Assembly (NCBI RefSeq): GCF_000346755.1
Contig: NZ_ANNV01000173.1
Coordinates: 1 to 42,903 of the forward strand
From: Pseudomonas sp. CBZ-4
GTDB lineage: Bacteria > Pseudomonadota > Gammaproteobacteria > Pseudomonadales > Pseudomonadaceae
Direction of reading: 5' to 3'
Length of the DNA stretch: 42,903 nucleotides
In this document: in pieces, positions 23,070 through 32,623 of the stretch
Position numbering within the stretch: position 1 is the first letter of the stretch
How the letters are laid out: each line of letters opens with the position of its first letter
Position numbers and translations under genes: made by a program
Notes under the pieces: generated by a model
Seen by the model: only the letters and a program-made list of their open reading frames with translations
Told to the model about the DNA's origin: nothing
Databases searched by the model: none

Positions 23070-23954
23070 ATGACCACTGAAGCTCTCTTGCAGCTAACGC
23101 AAGCCCAACGCGACCGACTGGCTTACCTCGAATTGCGTCTGCGGTTTGTCGGAGAGATAGGGCGACAGGATCTGATTCAGCGTTTCGGCATTCAAACGGC
23201 TGCAGCCACGCGCGATCTCGCCACCTATCGCGAGCTGGCAGGTAACAACCTGGCGTATGACCGTAGTAGCAAAATCTATACGCCGACCAAAGAGTTTCGA
23301 CCGATCTTCACCTTCTCCGCTGACCGGGTACTGGCCTGGCTCGCAGAAGGGTTTGGCGATGGCGAGCCGGCGAGCAGTGCGCCGGGAGTCTCCTGCGTAA
23401 CGTCCGGACGGCTTACCCAGCCGGATCTGGACACGCTGGGTGTGGTGACCCGCGCCATCTATCACCGCTGCCCTCTACAAGTGGAGTACCACTCCCTGGC
23501 CAGCGGCAAGACCCAGAGAGAAATTGTTCCGTTTGCCTTGATCGATACGGGCCTGCGCTGGCACGTGCGTGGCTATGATCGCAAGCGCGATGCATTTCGG
23601 GACTTCGTGATCACCCGCATCAGACGGCCAAAGCTGCTGGCGGAGTCTAAAGTCGCTGAACACGAGCGCCCAGAACAGGATGTCCAGTGGAGCCGGATAC
23701 TGGAGGTCGAGTTGGTGCCTCACCCGGATCAACCGCACTCGGATATCACTGAGATGGACTACGGCATGAGCAGTGGGGCATTGCGTTTACGCCTGCGCGG
23801 TGCCACCGCTGGTTATGTACTGCGCAAATGGAGCGTCGACTGCTCGCCGGATCATCGGCTGCATGATCCGGAATACCGCCTTTGGCTGAAAGACCCTCTA
23901 TTGCTTTATGGGGTTGAAACGGCGTTGCTGGCTCCAGGTTACCGAACAGGGTGA
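23070..23954 (+). CDS. BrxR/CapW-like WYL-domain transcriptional regulator
   Basis: From ATG at 23070 the protein has 294 residues. It has an N-terminal winged helix (LTQAQRDRLAYLELRLRFVG, then RQDLIQRFGIQTAAATRDLA), a WYL domain in the middle (PLQVEYHSL, RWHVRGYDRKRDAFRDFVI) and a C-terminal WCX-like extension (MSSGALRLRLRGATAGYVLR). The order and length match BrxR and CapW, repressors of BREX, CBASS and other phage-defence operons, in which the WYL domain is thought to sense an infection or DNA-damage signal. It precedes the helicase-Mod-Res operon in the same direction, 131 bases upstream. An ATG at 23034 would add 12 residues; neither has a good ribosome binding site. Confidence 0.87.
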   Translation: MTTEALLQLTQAQRDRLAYLELRLRFVGEIGRQDLIQRFGIQTAAATRDLATYRELAGNNLAYDRSSKIYTPTKEFRPIFTFSADRVLAWLAEGFGDGEPASSAPGVSCVTSGRLTQPDLDTLGVVTRAIYHRCPLQVEYHSLASGKTQREIVPFALIDTGLRWHVRGYDRKRDAFRDFVITRIRRPKLLAESKVAEHERPEQDVQWSRILEVELVPHPDQPHSDITEMDYGMSSGALRLRLRGATAGYVLRKWSVDCSPDHRLHDPEYRLWLKDPLLLYGVETALLAPGYRTG

Positions 23955-24085
23955 GCAAGTAATTACACATAAACAGTGATTAATCACCCTTGGCTCCGTT
24001 GCCTCTGATAGCCGAGGTAAGGTCGTTAGGTTCTCTTAGCCTGCCATGGCAGGAAGGCCTCAAGTTAAAAGGAATTGTTTTTCCA

Positions 24086-26953
24086 ATGATCTACAGCCCC
24101 TACCAAGCCAAGTATTTTGCTCACTTCTTAACGCGTGAAGGTATCGGTGCCGACGAGTCTTTGACCCAGTCCTTGTCTTCGGCGCGTGTGGATCTGAACC
24201 CGCACCAGGTCGATGCGGCTATGTTTGCCTTGCGTTCGCCCTTATCCAAAGGCGTGCTACTGGCAGATGAGGTAGGGCTTGGCAAAACCATCGAGGCGGC
24301 GTTAGTGCTCAGCCAGCGTTGGTGGGAGCAGCGCCGAAACCTTCTGTTGGTTGTGCCGGCCTCTCTTCGCAAGCAATGGGCCACGGAGCTCCGTGAAAAG
24401 TTCTCATTGCCCTCGGTCATTCTTGATGCCAAGCGCCTTAAAGACTTGTCGGCCAGCGGGCAACCCAATCCCATTGGGCGTAAGGAAGGCATCATCATCG
24501 TCTCTTACGAATATGCCGCTCGTATCGCCCATCAGCTGCAAAAGGTTGCTTGGGATCTGGTCGTGTTTGATGAGGCGCACAAGCTGCGTAACGTCTTTAA
24601 GGCGGCTAACAATTCCCGAGCAGCGGTCCTGCGCGATGCCTTACAGGGTTGTCAGAAGCTTTTGCTGACGGCAACTCCGTTGCAGAACAACCTGATGGAG
24701 CTCTATGGTCTCGTTACGATCATTGATGAGGCTTACTTTGGTTCGGAGCAGGCCTTTAAGGCCGAGTTCGGAGGCAAGGGCAATCTTGCCGCTATGACCT
24801 TGCTACAGAATCGTTTGGAGCCCATCTGCAAGCGCACCTTGCGCCGTCAGGTCCAAAAGGCTGGACTGATCAACTACACCAACCGCTTGCCGAAAACCTT
24901 TGACTTTACCCCCAGCAAGCTTGAGCTGGATCTGTACGAGTCAGTGTCGGCGTACCTGCAAAACCCAGACACCCTTGCCCTAGGTAGAAATGGCCGTCAC
25001 CTGGTGACCTTGTCCCTGCGCAAGATCCTAGGTTCATCCTCATTTGCCATTGCCAAAACCTTGGACAAGATGGTCAACCGCCTGCAAGCCAAGCTAGTGG
25101 TGGATGACGACACCCTAGATGATCTCGATGGCTTTGCTGAGGACGCTGAGGATTGGCGTGATGCTGGCTCTATCGCCGCAACCGAAGCGGATGCTGTCGA
25201 AGACCATTCGGATGATGATCTTGATGAGATAGACCCGAAAAAGCTTCAGGCCGAGATCGCCGAGCTGACGCACTACCGGGATATCGCCACCTCAATTAAC
25301 GATAACGCCAAAGGGCGAGCGCTCTTGGAGTGCTTGCCAATCGTTATGGCTGAGATTAAGGAGGTCAAAGGCGGTCAGCACAAGGCCGTGGTGTTTACCG
25401 AGTCCGTGCGCACCCAGGCCTACTTGCGTGATCTGCTTGAACAAAACGGCTTTGCTGGTCAAACCGTAGTACTCAACGGCTCAAACACCGATAAAGACAG
25501 CACAGCCCTCTACAAAGCCTGGCTTGCCAAAAATAAAGGCACTGAGGTCGTCTCCGGCTCTAAATCTGCCGATATGAAAGCAGCCATTGTCGATGCTTTC
25601 AAACATGACCGCTCCATCCTCATTTCCACGGAGTCCGGTGCAGAGGGTATCAACCTGCAGTTCTGCTCGCTGCTAATCAACTATGACTTGCCCTGGAACC
25701 CCCAGCGGGTTGAGCAGCGCATTGGCCGTTGCCACCGCTATGGGCAAAAGATCGACGTCACCGTGATCAACTTCCTCAATCGCAAGAACCAGGCAGAGGA
25801 GCGCATTCACCAGCTCTTAGAGCAGAAGTTCAAGCTCTTCGAGGGCGTATTTGGCTCATCTGATGAAGTATTAGGTGCTATTGAGTCTGGCGTGGATATC
25901 GAACGGCGCATTCTGGAGATCGTCCAGACGTGCCGTTCGAACGACGAAATCAATGAGGCCTTCGATAAGCTGCAGGAAGAGTTCAGTGTCGAGATTGATG
26001 CAGCCAAACAGGCTGCACGCAACCAAATTTTGGCTGAGATGGACGAAAAGGTGATTGAACGCTTGATGAGCCGCAAGGAGGGCGTTCATGCCGTCCTCGG
26101 CGACTTCCGTAGGGCGCTGTTGACCCTTGCTCGTGCTGAACTACCCCAGGCCCACTTCCATCCAGATCATGCCGAGCGCTTTGATTATCAAGGCAGCACC
26201 TGGTCTACCGAATGGCCTGAGGCAGAGGATAACGGCTGGCGCTTTTTCCGCTTGGGCGATGGGGGCCTGGCAGACAAGCTGGTGGCGCAGGCTAAAGCGC
26301 GATCAACTCCCATGGCGTCGCTCGCGTTTGACTACAACGCCTATGCTGGCAATCTGGCGGATGTGGCCAGCTTGCGCGGGCAATCCGGCTGGTTGCGACT
26401 CTCACGCCTAACGCTACAAACCCCTGCTCGCACTTGGGATGAGCTGATCTGCGCAGCCTTCACCAATGACGGCAGCATGCTTGACCCGAGTACCGCCGAA
26501 CGCTTGCTGCACGTTCCTGCCCGAGAGCTTGGCGCACCAGTGGGGCAGGCGCCCGAGGAAGAATTGACGGGCGTTACTGAGGCGCGGCAAACGGCCCTAG
26601 TAGGGCATGCGCAAGAGCGTTTGGGTGAATTCCTCAACGAAGAAGAAGACCGCCTGGATGCGTGGCGTAATGACGCCCGTGTGGCCTACGACCAGCAAAT
26701 AAAAGAGCTGACAAAGCAGGCCAACGAAAAGAACAAACTCGCCCGCGCAACCGCTAATCTGGCCGCCAAGTTGGAGCTACAGCACGAAGCGAAAACCTTA
26801 AAACGCCAGGTGGATGAGCTGCAACATCAACTCTATACCCGACTGCGTGAGATCGATAATGAGCGTGAGGCCATGCTCGACAGCATTGCCGAACAACTCA
26901 ACTTAACGCCACAGGTGGATCACCTGTTTACGATTCGATGGAGCCTGATCTAA
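24086..26953 (+). CDS. SNF2-family (HepA-like) helicase of the restriction operon
   Basis: The protein is 955 residues from the ATG at 24086, chosen because AAAAGGAAT lies ten bases upstream; the frame is open further back to 23990. It is a superfamily 2 SNF2 ATPase: DEVGLGKT with Lys67, DEAH at 162-165, LTATPLQNN, an acidic linker (DDDTLDDLDGFAEDAEDW near 355), and the C-terminal lobe with STESGAEGINLQ (near 513) and QRIGRCHRYGQ (near 543). The last 250 residues are largely helical with a coiled coil. DrmD of class 1 DISARM is a similar helicase. It overlaps the Mod gene (TAATG), so the three downstream genes are translationally coupled. Its job in a type III system, which normally needs only Mod and Res, is unknown. 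Confidence 0.88.
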   Translation: MIYSPYQAKYFAHFLTREGIGADESLTQSLSSARVDLNPHQVDAAMFALRSPLSKGVLLADEVGLGKTIEAALVLSQRWWEQRRNLLLVVPASLRKQWATELREKFSLPSVILDAKRLKDLSASGQPNPIGRKEGIIIVSYEYAARIAHQLQKVAWDLVVFDEAHKLRNVFKAANNSRAAVLRDALQGCQKLLLTATPLQNNLMELYGLVTIIDEAYFGSEQAFKAEFGGKGNLAAMTLLQNRLEPICKRTLRRQVQKAGLINYTNRLPKTFDFTPSKLELDLYESVSAYLQNPDTLALGRNGRHLVTLSLRKILGSSSFAIAKTLDKMVNRLQAKLVVDDDTLDDLDGFAEDAEDWRDAGSIAATEADAVEDHSDDDLDEIDPKKLQAEIAELTHYRDIATSINDNAKGRALLECLPIVMAEIKEVKGGQHKAVVFTESVRTQAYLRDLLEQNGFAGQTVVLNGSNTDKDSTALYKAWLAKNKGTEVVSGSKSADMKAAIVDAFKHDRSILISTESGAEGINLQFCSLLINYDLPWNPQRVEQRIGRCHRYGQKIDVTVINFLNRKNQAEERIHQLLEQKFKLFEGVFGSSDEVLGAIESGVDIERRILEIVQTCRSNDEINEAFDKLQEEFSVEIDAAKQAARNQILAEMDEKVIERLMSRKEGVHAVLGDFRRALLTLARAELPQAHFHPDHAERFDYQGSTWSTEWPEAEDNGWRFFRLGDGGLADKLVAQAKARSTPMASLAFDYNAYAGNLADVASLRGQSGWLRLSRLTLQTPARTWDELICAAFTNDGSMLDPSTAERLLHVPARELGAPVGQAPEEELTGVTEARQTALVGHAQERLGEFLNEEEDRLDAWRNDARVAYDQQIKELTKQANEKNKLARATANLAAKLELQHEAKTLKRQVDELQHQLYTRLREIDNEREAMLDSIAEQLNLTPQVDHLFTIRWSLI

Positions 26954-28647
26954 TGGCCGGTAAAACCAAACTTGAACTGACATGGATTGGCAAAAAAGAG
27001 CGTCCGCGCCTCGAACCGCGCATTCTGATTGAAGATCCAGCGTTTTCCTATCACGCCGAAACGCGGCGTGAGGGTGATCATTTCGACAATATGTTAATTC
27101 ATGGGGATAATCTGCTGGCGCTAAAGGCGTTGGAGACAGATCCAAATGTGCGCGGCAAGGTTAAATGTATCTTCATTGATCCGCCGTATAACACAGGATC
27201 GGCTTTCGAACATTATGATGATGGTGTTGAGCATTCGCTCTGGCTCAGCATGATGCGTGATCGGTTAGAAATTCTTCGTAATCTTCTAAGTGAAGATGGA
27301 GCAATTTGGATTACAGTTGATGACAATGAAAGTCATTATCTGAAGGTGATGTGCGATGAGGTTTTTGGGCGCAAAAACTTTATCTCAAATGTTGTCTGGC
27401 AAAAAAAATATGCACCTGCGAACGATGCTATTTGGCTCAGCGACACCCATGACCATGTTCTGATATATGCAAAATCTAAAGAGATTTGGCGCCCAAATAA
27501 GCTTGCACGAACGGAAAAGGCGGATTCTGCGTATAAAAATCCAGACAACGACCCCCGAGGCGACTGGAAAGCTGGTGATTATACCTGCGCGAAGTCTGCG
27601 ACTGAGCGCCCCAATCTCTACTATGAGATCACCAACCCCAACACTGGCGAAAAAATTATGCCTTCCTCCACTAGGGTCTGGGCCTATGGGAAGGAAGAGC
27701 ACGAACGTCACCTAAAAGAGGGCCTTATTTGGTGGGGGAAGACTGGTAAAAACTCAACGCCTGCTTTGAAGCGATTTATTACTTCTTTGAAAAGTCAGGG
27801 CACAAATGCCCAAACTGTTTGGCTCTGGGGGGAAGTCGGTCACACCCAAGACGGTAGGAAGGAGCAAATTGCTCTTTTCCCCAAATCACCGTTCTCAACT
27901 CCCAAACCGGAAAGGATTTTGGAGCGAATTATTCACTTGGCCTCCAATCCCGGTGACCTCGTCCTCGACTCCTTCGCGGGCTCAGGAACAACCGGTGCTG
28001 TCGCCCACAAAATGGGGCGTCGCTGGATTATGGTTGAGCTGGGCGAGCATGCTAAAACCCATATCGTGCCGCGCATGAAGAAGGTTATCGATGGGGCCGA
28101 TAAAGGCGGGGTCACTGAGGCAGTAAGTTGGCAAGGCGGCGGTGGCTACCGCTTTTTCAAACTCGCACCTTCGCTGTTGCAAAAAGACAAATGGGGCAAT
28201 CTGGTTATCAATAAGGATTACCGGCCGGAAATGCTGGCCGAGGCCATGTGCAAGCATTTCAATTACACCTACGGGCCATCCGCCGAACATTATTGGATGC
28301 ACGGCAAGGCCACTGAAAACGCCTTTATCTACGTGACCACCAACAGTTTGACCTTTGATCAGCTCAAGGCCCTGTCTGATGAGGTGGGGGAAGAGCGCAG
28401 TCTGCTGGTTTGCTGCATGGCTTATGAGGCCGCAGGCGATAACCTGATGAACCTAACCATCAAGAAAATCCCTCGTGTGGTGCTGGATCGTTGTGAGTGG
28501 GGTAAAGACGATTACTCCCTAAAAATAGCGGCGTTACCCATGCAAGACGAAGAGCTTAAGGCAGTCGAAATCACGGCGGCTATACCTAAAAAAAATAAAG
28601 AATCGGTAGCACAGGCAAACCTGTTCGACGGTACTGAGGAAAACTGA
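26953..28647 (+). CDS. Type III-like DNA adenine methyltransferase (Mod)
   Basis: From the ATG in TAATG at 26953 the protein has 564 residues. It has catalytic motif IV DPPYNTG at 76-82 and the SAM-binding motif FAGSGTTGAVA at 341-351; motif IV comes before motif I, the beta-class order of type III Mod and related N6-adenine methyltransferases. Residues about 110-330 between them form the target-recognition region; the DNA there is visibly more A+T-rich than the neighbouring helicase gene, consistent with exchange of specificity. It should methylate adenines on one strand of an asymmetric site and guide the Res subunit. Two runs of eight A (27401-27408 and 28587-28594 or so) lie inside the gene. 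Neighbours overlap or abut on both sides. Confidence 0.92.
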   Translation: MAGKTKLELTWIGKKERPRLEPRILIEDPAFSYHAETRREGDHFDNMLIHGDNLLALKALETDPNVRGKVKCIFIDPPYNTGSAFEHYDDGVEHSLWLSMMRDRLEILRNLLSEDGAIWITVDDNESHYLKVMCDEVFGRKNFISNVVWQKKYAPANDAIWLSDTHDHVLIYAKSKEIWRPNKLARTEKADSAYKNPDNDPRGDWKAGDYTCAKSATERPNLYYEITNPNTGEKIMPSSTRVWAYGKEEHERHLKEGLIWWGKTGKNSTPALKRFITSLKSQGTNAQTVWLWGEVGHTQDGRKEQIALFPKSPFSTPKPERILERIIHLASNPGDLVLDSFAGSGTTGAVAHKMGRRWIMVELGEHAKTHIVPRMKKVIDGADKGGVTEAVSWQGGGGYRFFKLAPSLLQKDKWGNLVINKDYRPEMLAEAMCKHFNYTYGPSAEHYWMHGKATENAFIYVTTNSLTFDQLKALSDEVGEERSLLVCCMAYEAAGDNLMNLTIKKIPRVVLDRCEWGKDDYSLKIAALPMQDEELKAVEITAAIPKKNKESVAQANLFDGTEEN

Positions 28648-28648
28648 G

Positions 28649-31474
28649 ATGACTGAACTCAACAAGGATCGTGTAGTTGCCCAAGTTAGTCAGCGCCTCT
28701 CGTTACGCAAGCCTCAAGCAGAGGCGCTTCGGCGCCTCGATACCATCGTAGGGCTTATTGATCCGAAAAAGGGCACCGATGCTGAGGCCGCTCGGGAGCA
28801 GGTGCGTCAGGCATTCGGTGAGGTTAATGATGCGGACTTTACAGATTTTGAACGTGACTTCCCGTCGGTTTGTTTCTCCGTTGCCACCGGTGTAGGTAAG
28901 ACCCGCTTAATGGGCGCTTTCATCAGCTACCTGCACATGATTGGTAAGAGTCAGAATTTCTTTATTCTGGCGCCAAACCTGACGATTTATGAGAAGTTGC
29001 TGTTCGATTTTGATCCGCGCAGCCCTAAATATGTGTTCAAGGGCATTGAAGCCTTTGCTCATAACCCGCCTTTGATTGTTAACGCTGAAAACTATGAAGA
29101 AGGTCGTGGTGTACGCGGTGCCGATCTCTTCGGCCGCGAAAGTGTGATCATCAATATCTTCAACATTTCGAAGATCAACTCCGAGGTGCGAGGCGGTGCC
29201 GCCCCTCGCATCAAGCGCCTGCAGGAGTACATTGGCGACAGCTATTTCTCGTACCTGTCTGAGCTTGATGACCTGGTACTGCTGATGGATGAAGCGCACC
29301 GTTATCGCGGCAGTGCCGGCTTCAAGGCCATTGCCGAGTTGCAGCCCATTATGGGCCTTGAGGTGACGGCGACGCCGAAAACTACAGGTAGCAAACCTCA
29401 GCCATTTAAAAACGTGGTTTACCGCTACGACCTGCCGGATGCGATGGAAGACGGTTATGTGAAGGAACCAGCCATTGGTACTCGGGCGAACTTTAATCCG
29501 AAGTCGGTTGATGCCGATGCGCTGGAACGCATCATGCTTGAGGACGGAGTTAACTACCACGAGCATGTGAAGGTGGCGCTGGAAACCTTCGCCAAAAACT
29601 ACGATAAGCCGATTGTGCGACCGTTTATGCTGGTGGTGACCAAGGACACCACGCATGCCTCCGAGGTAAGACAGTTTGTGGAGTCAGACGGATTTTTCGG
29701 TGGCCGTTATAAAGGCCGTGTTATCGAAATCCACTCAAAAACGTCCGGGGAAGAGAGTGACGAGAATGCGCAGCGCTTGCTGAACATCGAAAAAAGCGGC
29801 GATACCGACATCGTTATTCACGTTAATAAACTCAAAGAAGGCTGGGACGTTACTAACCTGTTCACCATTGTTCCATTGCGTGCCTCAGCTTCCGATATTC
29901 TGACCGAGCAAACCTTGGGGCGTGGTCTGCGCTTACCTTATGGCAAACGCACGGGGGTGGCTGAAGTCGATCAGCTCACCGTGATTGCCCACGACCGCTT
30001 CAATGAACTGATTGAGTTGGCCAAAACGGAAAACGGCGTTACCAAGAAACTTAAGCAAGTGTTTATTGGTGAGGGCGGTGACGTGACCTCAACGAGACCT
30101 GAGGCTGTCACTACGCCAAATGTGGTGCAGCACTTGGTGCAATCCATGCTGCCGAAAGCAGAAGGTAGTGAAAAAGGCACTGCTTACAAAATTCCTGTTC
30201 CCTCGAGTCCTGCCGGTGTGGCTGAGGCGCCAGCGCCTTTTATTCTGCAAACAGCGCAAGAAGTGGAAGTGGCTGAGAAGACCCTTCAGATTGTTGTTCA
30301 GCAGACCGCTAAACAAGTAGGAAGCCTTGCGGATATCAATAAGCCGGAAGTGCAAGCCGCTATTGTTCAGGCCATTCAAGCGGAGCAAACACCGCAAGCT
30401 GAGATCTTTCCGGTTGAAACGCTGAAAATTGAAGCAATCGTGAAGTCGATTTGCAGTCAGTTCGTTGAACGAATTATTGCCATTCCGGCACTGACCATCA
30501 CACCGACCCAAGATGTGTCTTTTGGTTTTAAACCGTTCGCGCTGGATCTTAAGCACTGGAACCACCAACCGCTCTCGAACGAGTTATTGATTCAGGTCTT
30601 ACGCACAGAGAAAACGCAGTCCATTAGCGGCGATGCCCATGACGAGCAGCAAGAGTGCCTAGAAAACTATATCGTTGCCAAACTCATGGACTTCCCAGAG
30701 ATTGATTACGACACGCACTCCGAAGTGCTTTACCAGCTAGCCGGCCAAGTAGTTGCTCACTATCAAGCCAAATACGATAAGCCCGAAGAGTTGCGTAGTG
30801 TGCTGCAAGGCCACTCTAGGCAAATGGCCGACGCCATCTTTGCGGACATGAAGAAAAATATGTGGCGCGGGAAAACAAGTTACCGCGTTACTGTGAGTGC
30901 GGCCTTCCAAGACTTGCGTCCACAAACTTTCGAAAATGCGGGTAGCCAATATTCATTGGACTTTCGCCAGGCACCGCCAAAGCTTAATGAGATCAAGCGT
31001 TATATTTTTAGCGGTTTCAGTAAATCCTGCTACCCACTGGCTAAATTTGATTCAGATACGGAGCGCAAACTGAGCGAGATTTTAGAAAAAGAAAATGGCG
31101 TTAAGCTGTGGATGAAACCCGGCCCCAACCAATTCAAACTCTACGACTCAGATGGCTTGCCTTACCAGCCGGATTTTGTGGTTGAAATGCAAGACCGCAT
31201 TTTGATTATTGAGACCAAGCGCGCGGATGAAATTAGCGATACGGTGGTATTGCGCAAAGCAGAAACCGCAGCGCTTTGGGCACATATCGCCACTGAGTTC
31301 CATGCGAAGAAAACTGGCGGTAAGCCGTGGTCTTATTTATTAGTGCCACATACGGACGTGGTCGGAAACTCTACGTTGGCAGGTCTTTCCGCAAAATACA
31401 CGCGCCAAGCAGACACTGAGCTTTTGACCCGCTATGAGCTATCTAACGAGTTGGGTTTAGTTCTGCAGGCGTAG
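28649..31474 (+). CDS. Type III restriction enzyme helicase-nuclease subunit (Res)
   Basis: The 941-residue protein begins one base after the Mod stop. It has a superfamily 2 helicase core: ATGVGKTRLMG near residues 77-87, DEAHRYRG near 213-220, VTATPKTTG near 235, and QTLGRGLRLPYG near 415-430. The C-terminus has an intact nuclease site, Asp842 in PDFVV and Glu855-x-Lys857 in IIETK, the PD-(D/E)XK pattern of type III Res proteins. With Mod it would cut unmodified DNA after ATP-driven diffusion between two sites in inverse orientation. Length and motif order are normal for the family. It is the last gene of the operon, followed at once by a strong terminator. Confidence 0.93.
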   Translation: MTELNKDRVVAQVSQRLSLRKPQAEALRRLDTIVGLIDPKKGTDAEAAREQVRQAFGEVNDADFTDFERDFPSVCFSVATGVGKTRLMGAFISYLHMIGKSQNFFILAPNLTIYEKLLFDFDPRSPKYVFKGIEAFAHNPPLIVNAENYEEGRGVRGADLFGRESVIINIFNISKINSEVRGGAAPRIKRLQEYIGDSYFSYLSELDDLVLLMDEAHRYRGSAGFKAIAELQPIMGLEVTATPKTTGSKPQPFKNVVYRYDLPDAMEDGYVKEPAIGTRANFNPKSVDADALERIMLEDGVNYHEHVKVALETFAKNYDKPIVRPFMLVVTKDTTHASEVRQFVESDGFFGGRYKGRVIEIHSKTSGEESDENAQRLLNIEKSGDTDIVIHVNKLKEGWDVTNLFTIVPLRASASDILTEQTLGRGLRLPYGKRTGVAEVDQLTVIAHDRFNELIELAKTENGVTKKLKQVFIGEGGDVTSTRPEAVTTPNVVQHLVQSMLPKAEGSEKGTAYKIPVPSSPAGVAEAPAPFILQTAQEVEVAEKTLQIVVQQTAKQVGSLADINKPEVQAAIVQAIQAEQTPQAEIFPVETLKIEAIVKSICSQFVERIIAIPALTITPTQDVSFGFKPFALDLKHWNHQPLSNELLIQVLRTEKTQSISGDAHDEQQECLENYIVAKLMDFPEIDYDTHSEVLYQLAGQVVAHYQAKYDKPEELRSVLQGHSRQMADAIFADMKKNMWRGKTSYRVTVSAAFQDLRPQTFENAGSQYSLDFRQAPPKLNEIKRYIFSGFSKSCYPLAKFDSDTERKLSEILEKENGVKLWMKPGPNQFKLYDSDGLPYQPDFVVEMQDRILIIETKRADEISDTVVLRKAETAALWAHIATEFHAKKTGGKPWSYLLVPHTDVVGNSTLAGLSAKYTRQADTELLTRYELSNELGLVLQA

Positions 31475-31484
31475 GGCAGACCAC

Positions 31485-31516
31485 AAAAAAGGGTAGCTCC
31501 GGCTACCCTTTTTTGT
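31485..31516 (+). terminator. Rho-independent terminator of the restriction operon
   Basis: AAAAAAGGGTAGC, a TCCG loop and GCTACCCTTTTTT make a perfect stem of more than 12 bp with an A-run before and a T-run after, 11 bases after the Res stop. The symmetry makes it effective in both directions, also for the minus-strand genes to the right. Confidence 0.92.
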
Positions 31517-31715
31517 GTGTCTTTGATCTCCACCTACCGAAAAGTAGGAATCAGACTCACCGTGGCACTGCTGGCGAGCAGTCCCAGGAAAAAGCGCTCA
31601 TAGTCCGCCACCGACTACACATGCGGCAGCTTTGAGTGTGTGGCGCAGCCAGATATAAGGTTCTTGGCAGTTGGTTTTGGCGGTTTTCCCAAACTGTAGC
31701 TCTGCGCAGTGGTCG

Positions 31716-32507
31716 TTACTGCAACAGATAACCGACGGGTTGATTGTCCTTATCGAAACAGAGGATGGTCTCGCAGAAGCCGCCGATCTGGTCGATGTTC
31801 GATTCAGCAACTGCCGGCAACCACTTACCAAGGTCAGCAATCGATACCTTCTTCTCGTTGATGTAGCATTCATCGTCCATACGCGGATTGCACCAGGCAC
31901 TTTTCACGTCCGGCCAATTTAATTGGGCCGAGGTGGCAAGTGACTGCTGTGTCGATGCTTGTGTACGCCCCTTCTGCACCTGCCAAGCTGCGTAACCACC
32001 TTCATAGCGCCCGTCGAACGTTGGTAAAAGTTGATTATCTGGGACGCCAATGTCCAGGTAGAACTGGTGCAGGAGAGATCCCGCCTCGGCATACGACACC
32101 TGATGCGAGGTATCGACACGGTAGGCCACCGGCTTGCCGTCGGTGCTGACTCCGATGCGATACCAGATCGACAGGGTGAAGAACACGTCCTGGTTCCAGT
32201 CACCCACGATGGTGGCGTTGGTTCGGCACTTGCCGCGTAGGCACGTACCGCTTACTTGGTTGACGTAGCGTACATCCTGCTGGCGCTGAGCATTCCAGAT
32301 GAGCACCTCGCGGGCGTTTTCCAGCCAAGTGCACTTGATAAGCGGCTGACCATTGAAGGCTTTCTTATTGATGCAGGGGATCGCTTCGGGGAGTCCATTG
32401 GTGGACCTCTCGTCCGGGTAGGCAATGTTGTTCCAGGCGTAATGGTCAATGACGGCATTGGCATTGGCGCAGAACGCGAGCAGCAGAATGCTGAGTATCC
32501 GTTTCAT
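31716..32507 (-). CDS. Secreted hypothetical protein of the island
   Basis: From the ATG at 32507 the protein has 263 residues and a clean signal peptide (MKRILSILLLAFCANANA). The mature part has about eight Cys residues, in groups (PCINKK, KCTW, GTCLRGKCR, WCNPRMDDECY, GFCETILCF), which suggests a disulphide-bonded periplasmic or secreted protein. I do not recognise the family. AGGAG lies seven bases before the ATG, which decides against the longer open frame reaching 32834. It is the last gene of the minus-strand block and is followed by 200 bases without a gene before the operon terminator. An effector, toxin or pilus-like role cannot be told from sequence. Confidence 0.65.
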   Translation of the reverse strand: MKRILSILLLAFCANANAVIDHYAWNNIAYPDERSTNGLPEAIPCINKKAFNGQPLIKCTWLENAREVLIWNAQRQQDVRYVNQVSGTCLRGKCRTNATIVGDWNQDVFFTLSIWYRIGVSTDGKPVAYRVDTSHQVSYAEAGSLLHQFYLDIGVPDNQLLPTFDGRYEGGYAAWQVQKGRTQASTQQSLATSAQLNWPDVKSAWCNPRMDDECYINEKKVSIADLGKWLPAVAESNIDQIGGFCETILCFDKDNQPVGYLLQ

Positions 32508-32623
32508 GAGGTAACTCCTGTTTGTGGTTTCTTGCAGCGAGAAAGAGGAACCGGCGGCGAAGCACGCGAGTCCAGCTGCGCAGTGGTGCTCTTCGCTGTT
32601 GGTGGCAGTGGGAATGAGGAGGG

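Noticed and set aside
23070..31474. Labelling the operon as DISARM or BREX
   Set aside because: The helicase and regulator resemble parts of these systems, but DrmA, DrmB, DrmC, PglZ, BrxC and BrxL-like genes are absent, and the nuclease is a type III Res.
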